Source: Odontocerum albicorne (Eukaryota; Arthropoda; Insecta; Trichoptera; Odontoceridae). From it: a stretch of 64,000 nt of DNA. The position numbers were made by a program, and so were the translations under genes. Below the pieces are notes generated by a model, which was not told where the DNA came from, searched no databases, and was given only the letters and a program-made list of their open reading frames with translations. The stretch covers positions 33,720,480 through 33,784,479 of the forward strand of contig OX463842.1 in the NCBI GenBank assembly GCA_949825065.1, written 5' to 3'. Positions 24,359 to 36,640 of the stretch are shown one piece after another; position 1 is the stretch's first letter; each line of letters opens with the position of its first letter.

Positions 24359-24744
24359 ATTTGGCTGGGTGAACAACCGATGTCATTACAATAATTATGC
24401 GGGTTCACATTAGTCATATTAAAGTTCGACTCCGTGCCAGGTTATATTGTTTGTTCTCTTTTCTTTCGTTTCTTTCACAACTGTCACATTTCACCTTGTA
24501 TTTGCTAAGTAAATCAATTCGAAATTCCTACGCGTTTTTGTGTATGTCTGTATTAATTTTCCTCCGTTGTCAAATACAATTTATCATACGCTCATAAAAC
24601 ATTTTAAATTGATGTTTTGTCGTTTCTGTTTTGTTTTTCTTATAAAACGTTATACTCGTACATAGTGTATTGAAAACAATTTGTTTTTTTTCCTTTTTGT
24701 TTCTTTTTAACTTTTCTAAATTAAATATAGAATGAACTTCGTGA

Positions 24745-25075
24745 ATTAGTAAGGGAATCGAACCCAAACTAGTAAGGAAATCGAACCCAAAACTCCCTGG
24801 TGATTTCCACCTGGGATTCTGGTTTCGGTTTCCGATGGTACCAAATAAAAAAAGTACCAGTTTGGTAAAAACAGTTTTTCTGGTAACAATACTCGCGTGC
24901 ACCGAGTACGTATCTGAGTGTTGTTTGCTCTTCACATGCACTAGTGTTGTCAACTCGTGCAATGACGAACCAAGACTGTCGTATCTACTCCAGTGGTTCG
25001 AAACCCGAAGGTTCAATCAGTGGGGTCGAAGATAATATGGTTTCCTGGCCGCGCTCTTCAATATATCCGAATTAC
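24745..25075 (+). mobile_element. SINE, family 2
   Basis: A decayed tRNA-like head (GGTTTCGGTTTCCGATGGTA near 24822) precedes a body with CTGGTAACAATACTCGCG, GTCGTATCTACTCCAGTGGT and GCGCTCTTCAATATATCCGA. Body words match 12835-13125 and 61610-61960. The 5' part contains a short duplication of GTAAGG.AATCGAACCCAAA. Confidence 0.6.
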
Positions 25076-25079
25076 GTTG

Positions 25080-28000
25080 AATATGTAATAACGTTTGATA
25101 TCTTGAAGTTTAAAATATTTTCTGGTAGTAAAGAATAAATAAAAACTCGACGATAAAAAGATAATGGCGTCGAATTATTTTTTTACCACGAATACTACAA
25201 ATCTATCGTATTACACTTCCATTGCATATATTATAATATGGCGAACATATTGCCATATGGGAGAAATATAGCTAAAGACTTGAGCTATTTTCGAGAATTT
25301 TAAATAACAAAAATATTATTTTATTCCAGAGATTCTCGCTTCATGACTAAGATCAACTTTTGCCAATAAACTCCATACGCCATTGTCATCATCTAACTAT
25401 CCATCCCTCTTCTTTCTCCATTTAAATAAACCACGTTCTTTTTACATTTGTGCCATTCGTCTATCTTGAACATCCTTGGGTAAATTATTGTAGAACTTCA
25501 CTTAAAGTTATTTATTATTAATTTAACTGAGAAGATTTAATTTAGTATGCATGAGATGTACAATACTTGGAGAATCTTTGTACTTAAAAAGTTGTTGATT
25601 ATTATAATTTGAAACGATCCTCTAATGTTGCTTTAAAAATCATTCAAACCGAAGATTTAGGTCAAGGCTAAAATAAGAATTCCCATTTACTCAGTGTGGG
25701 GGGCGGTTTTTTTAACGATTCCTTCTTTTGACATGAAACGCTTGAAAAGGAAAACGGAATGTTAAGTCTTGACATCGGAATGCTTTCAGACAGTGTATCT
25801 AAAACTTTTTTTTATTTCGAAATTTGAAGACTAATAACTAGAAGTAAAAAAATAGTTTTGATCAAATCGATCTTATTGCGTTAATTATGAAAAATTCCTG
25901 TATTACACCATAAAACTGGATGTTTTATAAATTTCTGTAAGACATCCGTGGTTCCTACATTTATTTTATGAATCTATCAAACTCTTGTGATATTATTCCG
26001 GCAATTTATGTTCACACCAGTATAATCAATTTATAATTCAGGTCAGTGTATCAGACTGGCGAAAGCATAATATTTTTTATTAAATCACCCGTTGCCACAA
26101 GGAGGTGTGTTTTACTCAACAATTTATCACATTTATTGATGTTTAAATTATATTGAAAAAATAACATTTAATTATATGCTGAATATATTCTCTAGATTCG
26201 ATTATATTGATGAATATTTGTTTAAAATATATTTATTTTAAAATAACATAAATAAGTTTGTAAATTTATCGCTGTGCTCATTAATGATATCTAAATAATA
26301 TTGTTTTATTTATTTTAGTGCATAAAGTATTAAAACCGATAAAATTAAGTTATTTGAAAATGAAATTACAAAGGAATTACTTGAATCTATATATCTACCA
26401 TATATGATTTAAATATAATTTTTCCTCATTCCCACTACGACATTTTAGCCAATAAATGTACTTTGGATTATTTGATTGAGATGCTCTTTACAAAGAACAT
26501 CAAATAAATGTATTTCTTGCCTTAATCCTTCTTCCTTTGTTAATGAATGACAGGAAAAGTTTATGGAATATTGTAAACGATATAACGAAAGTATTAATTT
26601 CCTACAAAATATTTTAGCTTTTATCTTTGTTTATTGTCAGTAGAAAGGAAGACTTTTGCCTTATAATTTATTGGTTCCTTAGAAAATAAATAGTGAGCAA
26701 ACTCAAAGGACAAGATCTAATTTTAATGCAAAAGTTGACTCGCTTATAAGCACTCCAAAAACATTCTTTGACATGGACTGAACTTTTGTGTCCAAAGGAT
26801 AACGGACCTTTTTGAAAAGTAATAAACAAAAATAATTCGAGTGAGACAATTAATTGTAAATTTAAATTAGATTTCAGCGACAGAATCGAGAAAAGTTTTC
26901 GAAATTGTTGATCTTCTCAAATTCTTAACCTTAACTCTGTTGTTCTCGACAAATATTGTGTCTATGAATTGTACGAGTATATTTGATTATTTTTAATTAA
27001 GTATTCCTTTCTTGGCAAACATATTCAACAAAAAATGGAATGTTTCGTTGTTAAATTATACAAGCAGAGACTTTTGATAAATTTTTACTTATTTTGCTGT
27101 ATTTATTTTATCGTAATTGGCGTCTTGAAAATAATAAACCATAATTATGTTGAATTCAGTTTTTTTCTCTTTAATTTTACTATTCGACATACTCATAAGA
27201 GCGGGCATTTATATCACAACATGTTTTTTTTTTCATAATATATTTATATTTATTACGGTCAGTATCTCACAAAAGCAGTTAAAGAAGCTATCTATGTTAT
27301 AAAATTATGGTTATTTTTGAGTTTGTTCTAAATTTTTTTTTTCTGACATGTCTCTTTAACTTTTATAATCTGACTTTTGTATAATTCATTGTTTAATCTA
27401 ACAGATAAAGTATTAACGACGCATGTAAAAAAACTACTTACTTCCTTAACTTGAGTTATCAAGCTTTGAAGGATAAGAAATATGTAATCATTAAATATTA
27501 AAATATTAATGTTACCATGGCGGAAAGGGAATTCACAATCAATCTTCAGCAGAAACAAATCTTAATTTATTCATGTTTCATTCCGCTTCAAAAGTATTAT
27601 ATGCATAATTGATGAACTTTCATGATGAAATTATATGGCAGCTCTTTGATATGTTTTATTATATTATAAAACTCTAATACTTCCATGTTTTTAATTTCAC
27701 CACTTAAATATTAGTCTTAAATATCCGTTTAACAAATTGATGCCCCGTTTTTGTATCATGAACAATGACAACAAATTATACGAATTTGTTTGCTTCGCCA
27801 TACGAACCGATGAAAAGCTATGTACAGTATTATATTTTCCCGTTGCGATTATATTTTAATTTCGTTTTATGTGAAATTTGCAATGTATGAATGCCTTTCT
27901 CAAACTTTTTAAAGTGGAGCCCAGTGTATGTATATTTTTTCCAATTAATAGTTGTAAACTAATCAATTTTGAATAATAATATGTGTAGGTTAACTTAAGA

Positions 28001-28310
28001 AATAATGGCACTGCCTATAATGAATTTGCCACTAAGAATATCACAATACGATATAAAATTTCTTCGTCCTTTTTGGGCAAATTAATATTTATTTAATCTA
28101 TAGAGGGATATACGTATAACATTTATTTGCGCAATTTAGTATTTGTTATTTGACATTGTTTCAGCTAATTTTCTTTTAGTTTTATAAAGCTATATTTTAT
28201 TTGAGTTGTCCGGGTCTCGGTTCTGCGTACCATAATATGAGAAATACTGGTGTATGCTTTCCAAAATAAATTGAAGAAAAGCTACAATGAAGTGTTATCT
28301 TTTTTTCCAG
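25080..28310. other. No recognised gene or repeat
   Basis: This is the intron part before the 28311 exon. It is AT-rich with weak open frames only (for example 27035-27238) and no transposon ends that I can identify. Confidence 0.4.
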
Positions 28311-28417
28311 GAGTGATCAGGACTCTGGCTGTGCTCGACACCGAGACGCGCGCCCACTACTGGCTGACGGTATGCGCCCAAGATCAGGGAGTCGTTCCTC
28401 TTCATTCGTGTGTCAAA
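28311..28417 (+). CDS. kug: Fat-like cadherin, exon a (end of a cadherin repeat)
   Basis: 107-base exon after a polypyrimidine tract and AG (TTTTTTTCCAG) and before GTAAGT. The first two bases finish a glycine codon (phase 1 before, so phase 2 remains) and the exon ends on a full codon. It encodes GVIRTLAVLDTETRAHYWLT, then VCAQDQGVVPLHSCVK. This is the second half of an extracellular cadherin repeat: TG.I strand, LD.ET in place of the calcium-binding LDRE, and an A-Q-D-Q-G strand. It joins in frame to the 44073 exon, continuing V-K-V-Y-I-V-I-E-D-E-N-D. The protein family is the giant Fat-like atypical cadherins, cell-surface proteins that in insects act at basal epithelial junctions in planar migration. 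The family call comes from the combined exons; the gene symbol is the Drosophila name for the class. Confidence 0.85.
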
Positions 28418-30330
28418 GTAAGTTATACTATATTTGTCAAGCAACCAAATTGTTTTGTTGTATTTTCATTTTAATTTACTTAATATTGCATGGAAACAAA
28501 AATAATTTTTGTTGCCCTTTTTTAACTATAAATAATTATGTTGTTGAGAGAAGCCCATAGTCGAATAGTCATTCCTTACAAATGTGTGTCAAGGGTCTGT
28601 TCCCATTTTCGTGAATCGAAAATATGTCTAAAGTAGCTGTACTATATTTTTTTACTTTTCCTTTTATGAATACATCAATCTACAACCTTTTATTAATACA
28701 TGTTTTTAATAGCGTGTGAAATTATGTTCAATGATATCTAAAATTTTCATAATAATATATCGAACCTCAAAACTATCTTACATTTGGAATTAAATTCAGT
28801 TGTAAGATACAATATGCCTTTTATAACATATCTTTATTGGCAGCTAAACAATGAACTTAATGCTGACGAGCATTTTACACGTGAACAATTATATTTTTAC
28901 TTTTATTTCCAAATGTTACTTAACTTCCATAAGTACAATTTACTTTTGAAGTTTCTTAATCCATAAGTACAATTTACTTTTGAAATTTCCGTTTTTATTC
29001 AATACATAAAAATGTAGATGTTTGTATACAAAAAAACTTATAATATATCATTTAATTATATTCCAAAATTACGTTTTTACGAATATCTCAAAATACGTAT
29101 TATGATGAATAGGTCATTTGTAAATTAACCTTTGTTCGTTTATCGTTTGTTAAGGTCAATTTTATCTTGTAGATGGACGTATAAAATGGCTGCTATACTT
29201 TTTATTTAAGGATAAATAATGCTTTGAAACATTTCTTAATCACAGTCTATCCTCAAATCTGGAATATCCTATTAAAATAAATTTTATGTCGCGGTTGATG
29301 TCTGAAAACTATTATAAAATTTATAAAATTTAATATAGATTTGAGAGTAATTACCAGCTAGTTTGTTGAATTTTCTAATACTTTCTCGATTATATAGATA
29401 TAGTACTTATCGCAGGAAAATGTACAAGAAATACGAGTATACACATGTAACATATATGTCGCTCCAGTTCAATTTAGTTTTATTACGAAATTCTCCCAAC
29501 GATTTTTCTTTTTACTATTCTCGACAAGTTTTCTCGTTTATCCCTTCCGTACATGCTAGAATGTTATATCGAAAGGAATTTGAAGCGAAATATGTTTTAT
29601 CGTGGTATTTTCCAAAATATTTTTGAACCGTGATATGTGGAGGGATGCAACTCTTTTGTGATATGGTAAACTTTTGACATATTGGCGATGAAAAATATGA
29701 TAGAATGTTGGATATGTTTTTATTCACTCGGATTCGGAAAGAATTCCACATTATTTATTCACCTTTTGTGTGGTTACATTTTGAAACGGTGTACGAAAAC
29801 ATATTTTTTCTGTCTCAATTTATTAACCTATTTTCTATCCATTTACTTAGTTGTGAAGTTACAAAGATCTTTTTGAGACAATGAACGAGGCTAACATTTC
29901 ACTGGGAAACCTCGTGAGGATGACTTTTAATTGCAAAGTTTAGGATAATAATTTGAATGGTAGGAATTTACACAATTGTTTATATTTCCATTATATTATA
30001 TTATATTCAATGTATTTTTCATCAAGAAAAATGGATGTTTTCTTCTATTGAGCATCAAATCCGTATAAAACACAATTTTTTTCACAAATTTGAAACGCGT
30101 TTTTACCTTTTCGGGGGTAAAAAGGCATAATTTGACAACGATTTAATTTATTTTTAACGTGTTTAAAATTTCACAAAAAACCGCTAAGACTCACCGATCA
30201 GAACAAAATTTTATTAATATGACCGCACCTTTTAAATGACATAATTGTGTATGTGAAGTTGGTAACGGGTTCAAAACGCACAACCACCGAGCGGAGAAAA
30301 TGAAACTTATTCATGTTATAGCCCAATATA
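28418..30330. other. Intron sequence without recognised elements
   Basis: First part of the 15.7-kb intron. A 33-bp direct duplication (CCATAAGTACAATTTACTTT) lies at about 28927-28990. The open frames at 28784-29876 are AT-driven and show no domain. Confidence 0.45.
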
Positions 30331-31524
30331 CTGGATTGATACATATACTGGATTGATACATACATTTTTTATTTATTTTTATAAATAAACAAAATACATA
30401 CACTAATCAATAATATATTCTCCTGCATTGTTTACGATTGACTCCCAACGTTCTGGCAGTTTGTCGATTCCACGCCTGAAGAAATCCGATGGTTTGGAGA
30501 TGGAGAAGTCTTCTAGCCAATTTCGAAGAGCAGCATCGTTACTAAAGGAGATTCCTCGGAAATTGTTCGATGTAGAGTGGAAAAGATGAAAATCTGATGT
30601 ACCGATATCAGGAGAATAGGGCGGATGTGGAATAACTTCCCAGCCGATCTATTGAATAGCCGGTTTTTGTAATTTGTAACATTGTTGCTGAAAATCACTT
30701 GATGCCGTCTTGACGGTCGTTTTTCTTGAATTGCGACCTCAAGTCGACGGAGTTGTTGACAGTTAACCTTAGAAGTGATGGTTACGTTCCTGGGAAGCAG
30801 TTCACAGTAGATGACGCCTTCTTTGTTCCACCAAATGTACAACATTACCTGACGTGAATGGACACCAGCTTTTGGACGGAGAGTTGCTTTTTCGTTAGGG
30901 TTCAACCATTCCTTTGTGTTCTTGATGTTGATGTTCTATTATAGGAACCATGTTTCGTCACCAGTGGTAATTTGGAACAAAAACAGTGGATGTTACAAAG
31001 AAACAAAAATTATAACACGCTGATTTTTGTTGTTTTCGGTCAAAACGTATAATACCACATTTTTGTACTTGCCCATGGAATGCAAATGTCGTTGATTGAC
31101 GTGGACTATCGTGAATTGAAGCGTTTAAACGGTTTTCATCAAATTCGGATGGTCTCCATAAACGTGGAAAATCATTCATGTCAAAATGGCCCTCTTTGAA
31201 ACGAGAAAACCATTTTCGTGTCGTACTTTCCCCGATGGCGTTCTTACCGTAAATGGCACAAATGGTTCTTGCTGCCTCCGATGCCTTTACTTCTCGGTAA
31301 AACTCAAACAAATGTATTTGTGTATGTCGGAAACGTTCGTTTTTTGTACTTATCCTCCATTTTCTTTAGCGAACAATCATTTTTACAAATTGACAAATCA
31401 AAGACGTATTTAATAAAACAATACTATGGCATTAAAATGACATTGACATAGGTCAAAAAAATATTTCCAAAGCACTATTGTATTGGAAACCAAAAACACT
31501 ACAAGATTGTACATCAACCCAATG
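30331..31524 (-). mobile_element. Mariner copy 1, inactive
   Basis: Ends are imperfect inverted repeats: left TGGATTGATACATA, right (minus strand) TTGGGTTGATGTACA, with TA at both borders. A minus-strand frame at 31311-30958 reads FEFYREVKASEAARTICAIY, then RKWFSRFKEGHFDMNDFPR, the DNA-binding N-terminal half of a mariner transposase. GDETWFL (first acidic residue) follows after a frame change near 30960. A second frame at 30905-30513 carries VMLYIWWNKEGVIYCELL. The second catalytic site reads FSNNVTN, so the expected D is lost. SPDIGTSDFHLF (third D) remains in another frame near 30600. The left terminal 17 bp is duplicated. Confidence 0.85.
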
Positions 31525-31565
31525 TATTATTGTGGAATAATCACTTGAAAATAAATGATAATATG

Positions 31566-31745
31566 TATTCCGATGCCTAGGTTATAAGGTACCTGTCTTC
31601 AACATTTGCGTGTCGGGTTCTAATCCGCTTATACCTATTTAAAAAAAAGTTTGGTTTTCACTTAAGATCTCTATCACACCTCTATAGTTGATTGGATAAT
31701 ATTGATATATGACAGTAAAACAGGTTGTACTGTACAACGAAAGCA
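31566..31745 (+). mobile_element. tRNA-derived SINE, family 1
   Basis: Head CGATGCCTAGGTTATAAGGT, B box GTCGGGTTCTAATCC, then TTGGTTTTCACTTAAGATCT and a tail GTTGATTGGATAATATTGAT with CAGGTTGTACTGTAC. The order of parts is the same as at 16305-16620. Confidence 0.65.
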
Positions 31746-31970
31746 TAATACAGTATATGTTAGTTCAAGGATGCATGTTATTCAGAATTATTATTTCAAA
31801 ATTTCCGTTTTAGCTCATAGATGCTCGTTTCTTCTTTCCTCTGTCTCTTTTTGTCGTGAATCTTTTTCTGTTTTCTGAAAATAATTTTCATGTTCAAAAC
31901 CATTGATTTTGAATTTATGAAATAATTACGTACTTCTGATGTCACATTGTGGACAACATACTATACTATA

Positions 31971-32100
31971 AAAAAACGTTGGTCTCTAGTATAGACCAAC
32001 ATTTTTTTTAAGTACAGATATTAGATGTGCGCTATGTACAGTACAGCTTACCTAGCTTATTACCTTATGGTAATTTCTACCAATCAACCAACGTTTTATT
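31971..32100 (-). mobile_element. Hairpin and SINE tail fragment
   Basis: A short hairpin at 31971-32007 (GTTGGTCT against AGACCAAC, flanked by six A and six T) precedes a minus-strand copy of the family 1 SINE tail (complement reads GTTGGTTGATTGGTAGAAAT, TACCATAAGGTAATAAG). No head is visible. Confidence 0.45.
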
Positions 32101-32215
32101 AGTTTACTTCTAAATTTCATGTCCCAGATTTCTGTCATTATTCATCCACAAGCTTTTAAACTTCATTTATACTAAATAACCCGTGTCGCGTTCTAATTAA
32201 GGTACCGTCTCTATT

Positions 32216-32400
32216 AGATACATTCATACCATCACGCCATTTCCCTGTCGAGGTATCCAGAGAGGACAGAGTGCCAGACTTTCCTATCTGTCTGACACAC
32301 ATCCTTAGCTGTTTCTAGATTCATACACCCTCTCCCACAACTTATACGATTTCTCAGACTTTCTACATTTCATGTATTACATTATTTCCTTATTTTTCTA
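32216..32400 (-). mobile_element. LINE family A 3' end, short copy
   Basis: CATACCATCACGCCATTTCC, then GTCGAGGTATCCAGAGAGGA and CAGAGTGCCAGAC are the family A 3' block. Only the last 150-180 bases are recognisable. Confidence 0.65.
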
Positions 32401-33825
32401 TATCAAGTTCTCTTACACCGAATCTTCTACGTCTCGCTCTTATGTCTAAGATGTATTGTCATATTCATTATTATGAAATCTCAAAAGGATTATTTATTAA
32501 TACAGTATTATTTTTTCACACTTGTATTATTGTATTGTATTACACTTTCTTTTTCTATGTGGCAATCTCTTGCTAGTGTTTTGGGAATAGATTTTAACAA
32601 AGGAGAAATTATTGCTCCATACGCCATGTGTCGAAAATATGAATACGTAAAATATTTTACCTGAATGTGGCGTAAAGCACAATAAGCGTTTTCCAACCGG
32701 TAGCTTACAACCATCTTTCGCTACCGATTTCAAAGTCGACGAATTAGTTAACGGGCTTGTGTATATATTTCTTATTGTAAAATAAATATTTGAAACTTAC
32801 TTTTTAACATGTCGATGGCCGACTGGTCAATTAATTAACTGTCGGCAGACGGAGACGTGTTTACATACATTTGTCAATAAAACTATAAAGAATCTAACAT
32901 AATGGTGTTCTGGAAAGATGTAACTGGTAGCACATGAATTAAAAGTCATTTTCAACGTTTGGGGCGGTGTTGTCACACTAAATTCAGCTGAGCGGAGTGC
33001 TGATACTACTGAATACTCTAGAAATCTTAACTTGATCAACTTATCGTACCAGTTACCTTTACCTTCTTTTTTTTGCTTTTCAAGTTTCTCCGTGATATCG
33101 TCTCCTGTCCAAATAACGTGGTCTAAGAATCGAAGAGTTGTTTTCAAACAGGAGTCTGACCTCATTTCGTTTTTTTATTTTATTTGAATGTCTCCAATCG
33201 TAAGCAGTTTCAGTATATATGAGAGGGAATCTCAGCATACATCCCTAACACCAAATCTTTAAGCATTAATTCCTCATTATTATTTTTATCTTTTTTTTAT
33301 ATTGTTGGCTCGTCAGTGTCATCAAACGAAGGTAACCTTAATCGGTGGGATGATTCTCCCGACATTAGACGTACCATAGATCTTGAAAAGTCGCGTAAGA
33401 GCTTAAGGTAAAATATAAAGTATGCTATGCTTGTTTCTGTAAGGATTTCTTTGAAACTTATGTTTTTCCGATATTTTTAATGAAGCTTTTCTTTTCCTTG
33501 AGCTCTTTATTCAGTAATCTCAAAAAACTTTCATACGCGGTATTTCGGTTTACTTATATGTATTTTTTTAAATTGTGAATAAACCAACCTTAAACATTTT
33601 TAATGATAAAGATCAACTTCATTTTTTTTTAATCTTTCAACCATATTCCTTCGTTTTCCTACCAAAAGCTTGTTTTCCAGAGCGCATTTTCATTTCAACG
33701 AAGATTAAAATTGTTTTTACACTGAGCTTGTTTTATCACAATTTATTTTAGTTTCGAAATTTTGCGTTCTGAATTTTTCTTAAACCTTATTATCTTTATC
33801 AAGGCAATTATATTTAGCTAGTTTA
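32401..33825. other. No recognised gene
   Basis: Overlapping short frames at 32473-33165 (one of 112 codons on the minus strand) show no family resemblance or splice context. Nothing further can be supported. Confidence 0.4.
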
Positions 33826-33945
33826 AAATGTTTTACGCAGTTCTTACCTTGTTTGATTAACTTTAAAGGTGTCTGACGTTTAAAATGTTTTACGCAGTTG
33901 TCACCTTGTTTGATTAACTTTAACGGTGTCTGACGTTTAAAAAAC
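33826..33945. repeat. 58-bp direct duplication
   Basis: GTTTAAAATGTTTTACGCAG, then TT.T.ACCTTGTTTGATTAAC and TTTAA.GGTGTCTGACG occur twice in tandem with three or so differences. The unit directly precedes the hammerhead-like motif at 34004. Confidence 0.9.
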
Positions 33946-34003
33946 GTGACAGCTTTTACCGTCAGAGTGATGCCTAAAACATATTTGGTAATGTTTTTGA
34001 CAT

Positions 34004-34046
34004 CACCCCGAGGATGAAGGCTGCAACGCCTTCGAAACGTCGGTCA
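34004..34046 (+). ncRNA. Hammerhead-like motif of a second type
   Basis: CCGAGGA (34008-34014) stands where CTGANGA is expected, with one change at the conserved U. It is followed by a perfect stem II (GAAGGC, loop TGCAAC, GCCTTC), then GAAAC, a palindromic ACGT stem III, the triplet GTC, and GGT that can pair with ACC just before the core. The architecture is the same as in the Penelope hammerheads with different stems. The core change should impair cleavage. Confidence 0.5.
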
Positions 34047-34167
34047 TTTAACAATAACAACTCTGTAAGTCATTTGTACTAATGGAAAACTGCCGTTAAA
34101 ATTTTCAACCATATCTGAATTTATTTTTAGTAAAAATATATTTTTTATCCATACTTCGGCCTCAATA

Positions 34168-35457
34168 CGAGGGTGGTCCCAGAAGTACCCGACCTGACGT
34201 ATAGATGGCGGTTGTTGCTTTAAAAAATTACTATGGTAGAAAGTACGAAACTTATAAAACTTAAGTTTCAAGTTTTAAGACGCTACGTTGTTTAGTATTT
34301 GTTTGGCAGCCATCAATAGTGAACGCTCTCAGTGAATTTGTAAACATGGAAAAAATTGGTCATCGTTATGTGATACAATACTTTCATTTGAAAGGCCTAA
34401 GTCCAACCAATATCAAAGCTGAGCTAGATTCTACTCTGGGGGAGTCTGCTCCTTCGTTTACAACAGTAAAATATTGGGTGGCAGAGTTTAAACGAAGCCG
34501 TACGAGCTGCCAAGACGAACATCGCAGTGGCCGACCAAATGAGGTGACCACGCCAGAAATGGTAAAGAAAATCCACAAAATGGTACTGGATGACCGTCGA
34601 TTGAAAGTGCGCGAGCTAGCAGATATGGTAGGCATTTCAAAAAGTGCTGTACATCGCATATTGACTGAAAATTTGGACATGAGAAAGCTGTGCGCAAGAT
34701 GGGTGCCGCGTTTGATCACAATGGAACAAAAACAGCGTCGTGAGGATGTTTCAATCGAGTGTTTGGCGATGTTTCACAGCAATAAAGCCGAGTTTTGGCG
34801 TCGATTCATAACCATGGATGAAACATGGGTCCATCACTTCACACCTGAGACGAAGGAACAGTCAAAACAATAAACTGAAAGGAGAGAATCGGCTCCAAAA
34901 AAGACGAAGACAGTTCCATCTGCAGGCAAGGTCATGGCGTCAGTTTTTTGGGATGCGCGTGGGATAATTTTCATTGATTATCTTCAAAAAGGAAAAACAA
35001 TCAACCGCGAGTATTATGCGAACTTATTGCAGCGTTTGAGTGATGAAATCAAGAAAAAACGGCCGCATTTGGCGATAAAGAAAGTGTTGTTTCATCAAGA
35101 CAATGCACCAGTTCACACATCCGTTATCGCGGTGGCCAAAATCAATGAGTTAAAGTTCGAATTGCTTCTTCACGCCCCCTTTTCGCCAGATTTAGCCCCC
35201 TCGGATTTTTTTTTTCCAAACTTGAAAAAATGGCTCGGTGGTAAAAGATTTGCCAACAATGAAGAGGGGGAATCTGCGGTTGATGGCTATTTTGAGGCGC
35301 TCGACGGTTCTCACTATAAACAGGGTATCGAAGCTATTGAACATCGCTGGGAAAAGTGTGTCGAGCTGAAAGGAGACTATGTTGAGAAATAAAAATATTT
35401 TTTCCCAAATTTTTTGTGTTTTCTTTGTTAGGTCGGGTACTTTTGGGACTACCCTCG
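34168..35457 (+). mobile_element. Mariner copy 2, complete 1290-bp element
   Basis: TA lies at both borders (34166-34167, 35458-35459). Inverted ends are CGAGGGTGGTCCCAGAAGTA on the left and, on the minus strand, CGAGGGTAGTCCCAAAAGTA on the right (two differences in 20). Length, ends and the single 348-codon gene are those of a full-length mariner. Ends are the best preserved of the three copies, suggesting it is the youngest. Confidence 0.95.
34346..35392 (+). pseudogene. Mariner transposase, full length with one internal stop
   Basis: Starts at ATG 34346 and stays in one frame to the stop at 35390-35392; 348 codons, the usual mariner length. N-terminal paired-type helix-turn-helix domains (MEKIGHRYVIQYFHLKGLSP), the linker RSGRPNEV, then the catalytic domain: first D in MDETW (about 34815), second D in FHQDNAP (about 35100), third D in LAPSDFF, with 34 residues between the last two, so DD34D. 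WVPRLIT and YFEALDGSHYKQGIEAIEHR are also family hallmarks. One TAA at 34871-34873, where the family normally has tryptophan, truncates the protein before the second catalytic residue. The copy is therefore non-autonomous unless the stop is a sequencing or population variant. Confidence 0.95.
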
Positions 35458-36209
35458 TATGTGTGCTCGAATGGTTGGCGTAATTGATTAGTTGTCACGG
35501 AATCGATGATCAATGGATCTCTAACTTATTCAATTTTCAGACCTTTTTAATTCCTAGGTTTTGTTTTTTCTAATGCTTGGACATATTACTAACTTAACTA
35601 GTAAGTATTTTAAATATTTATATATTCAATTTTATCATTTCATAATACGAGTATATAACTTCTTTCGTTAAATTTTTTATTACATTAAACATTTTCATTG
35701 CTTTACTCAGTTAATATAACGTCAAGTTAGGCAATTTGTCTTCAAAATCTTCAAATTAATTATTCAGATAATTTGTCTCTATTCCCTCACGTCACATAAG
35801 AACGTTGTTTTATACAGGATGGCTGTTAACATATATTTCCATGTTGTCATTTTATTTAGAGTGCTTAGAATATTGGAAATGATTTTTATAAAAAAAATAT
35901 CAATGAGATTTAAAATAACATTTGATTGTTTTTTTTATATTCATAAATGATATCGGTGAGGTGGTTTCTGCTGACCGCTGTGCAAAACTTTTCGTGTTAA
36001 TTTCAAAATTTCGGTCTTTAGATTTTCGATTTCTAGGCGAATGTTATCTTTGAAATGTTCCCGAGTATTTTACTTTTAAAGAACTTCATGAAAAAATGTC
36101 AAGTCGAGAGATCTTAGTCGCCAGTACATATCGCCTGAATTTTATTAAAAATTGTCAATTTCAGGAGAGCGTTAGTTTTTCCTCTTTTTATGTCTAGTAC
36201 AGCCATTCG
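35458..36209. other. No recognised gene or repeat
   Basis: AT-rich intron sequence between the mariner and a LINE tail. Nothing identified. Confidence 0.4.
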
Positions 36210-36640
36210 TAATTCTTCATGCTGTAGAAATGCGTACAGTTAGAATAATGCATGGGGTGACAATGTATGACAGCTTGTGGAATGAAGTATAATAGAAGTA
36301 AATTTGAACTTAAGGCTGATGTGTTGAGTAAGATGAAGAAGAGCACTCCGATATAGTTTTTTTTACGTGGAACGAATAAATGAAGAAAGAATAGCAAAAC
36401 AAATATACGCGTACTGGCAAATGTGAGTGAAACACGTGGTTGAGGAAAACCAAGGAAAGTGTGGTTGAATCAAGCGAATGACATTTTGAAAGAAGGAAAA
36501 GTAACATTAATCTCAGGAGCTGTATGAAATGGTGTATGTATGTGGAAAAGGCGAAATATGAGTGTCGAAATTGGAAAGTTTGGTGGTCTGTCATCTTGCC
36601 TACCCCAGCAAAGAAGCGGTGGGATGGCGTATGTTATTGA
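36210..36640 (+). mobile_element. LINE family A 3' end, plus strand
   Basis: TAGAAATGCGTACAGTTAGA, then GAACTTAAGGCTGATGTG and AGTAAGATGAAGAAGAGCAC encode the VEMR..., ELKADVLSKMKKST part. GCAAATGTGAGTGAAACACG encodes the ANVSE block. It ends with a GTGGGATGGCGTATG variant of the 3' block. Frames are broken. Confidence 0.65.

Noticed and set aside
24570..25016. 148-codon minus-strand frame
   Set aside because: It overlaps a family 2 SINE in the antisense direction and has no recognisable domain.
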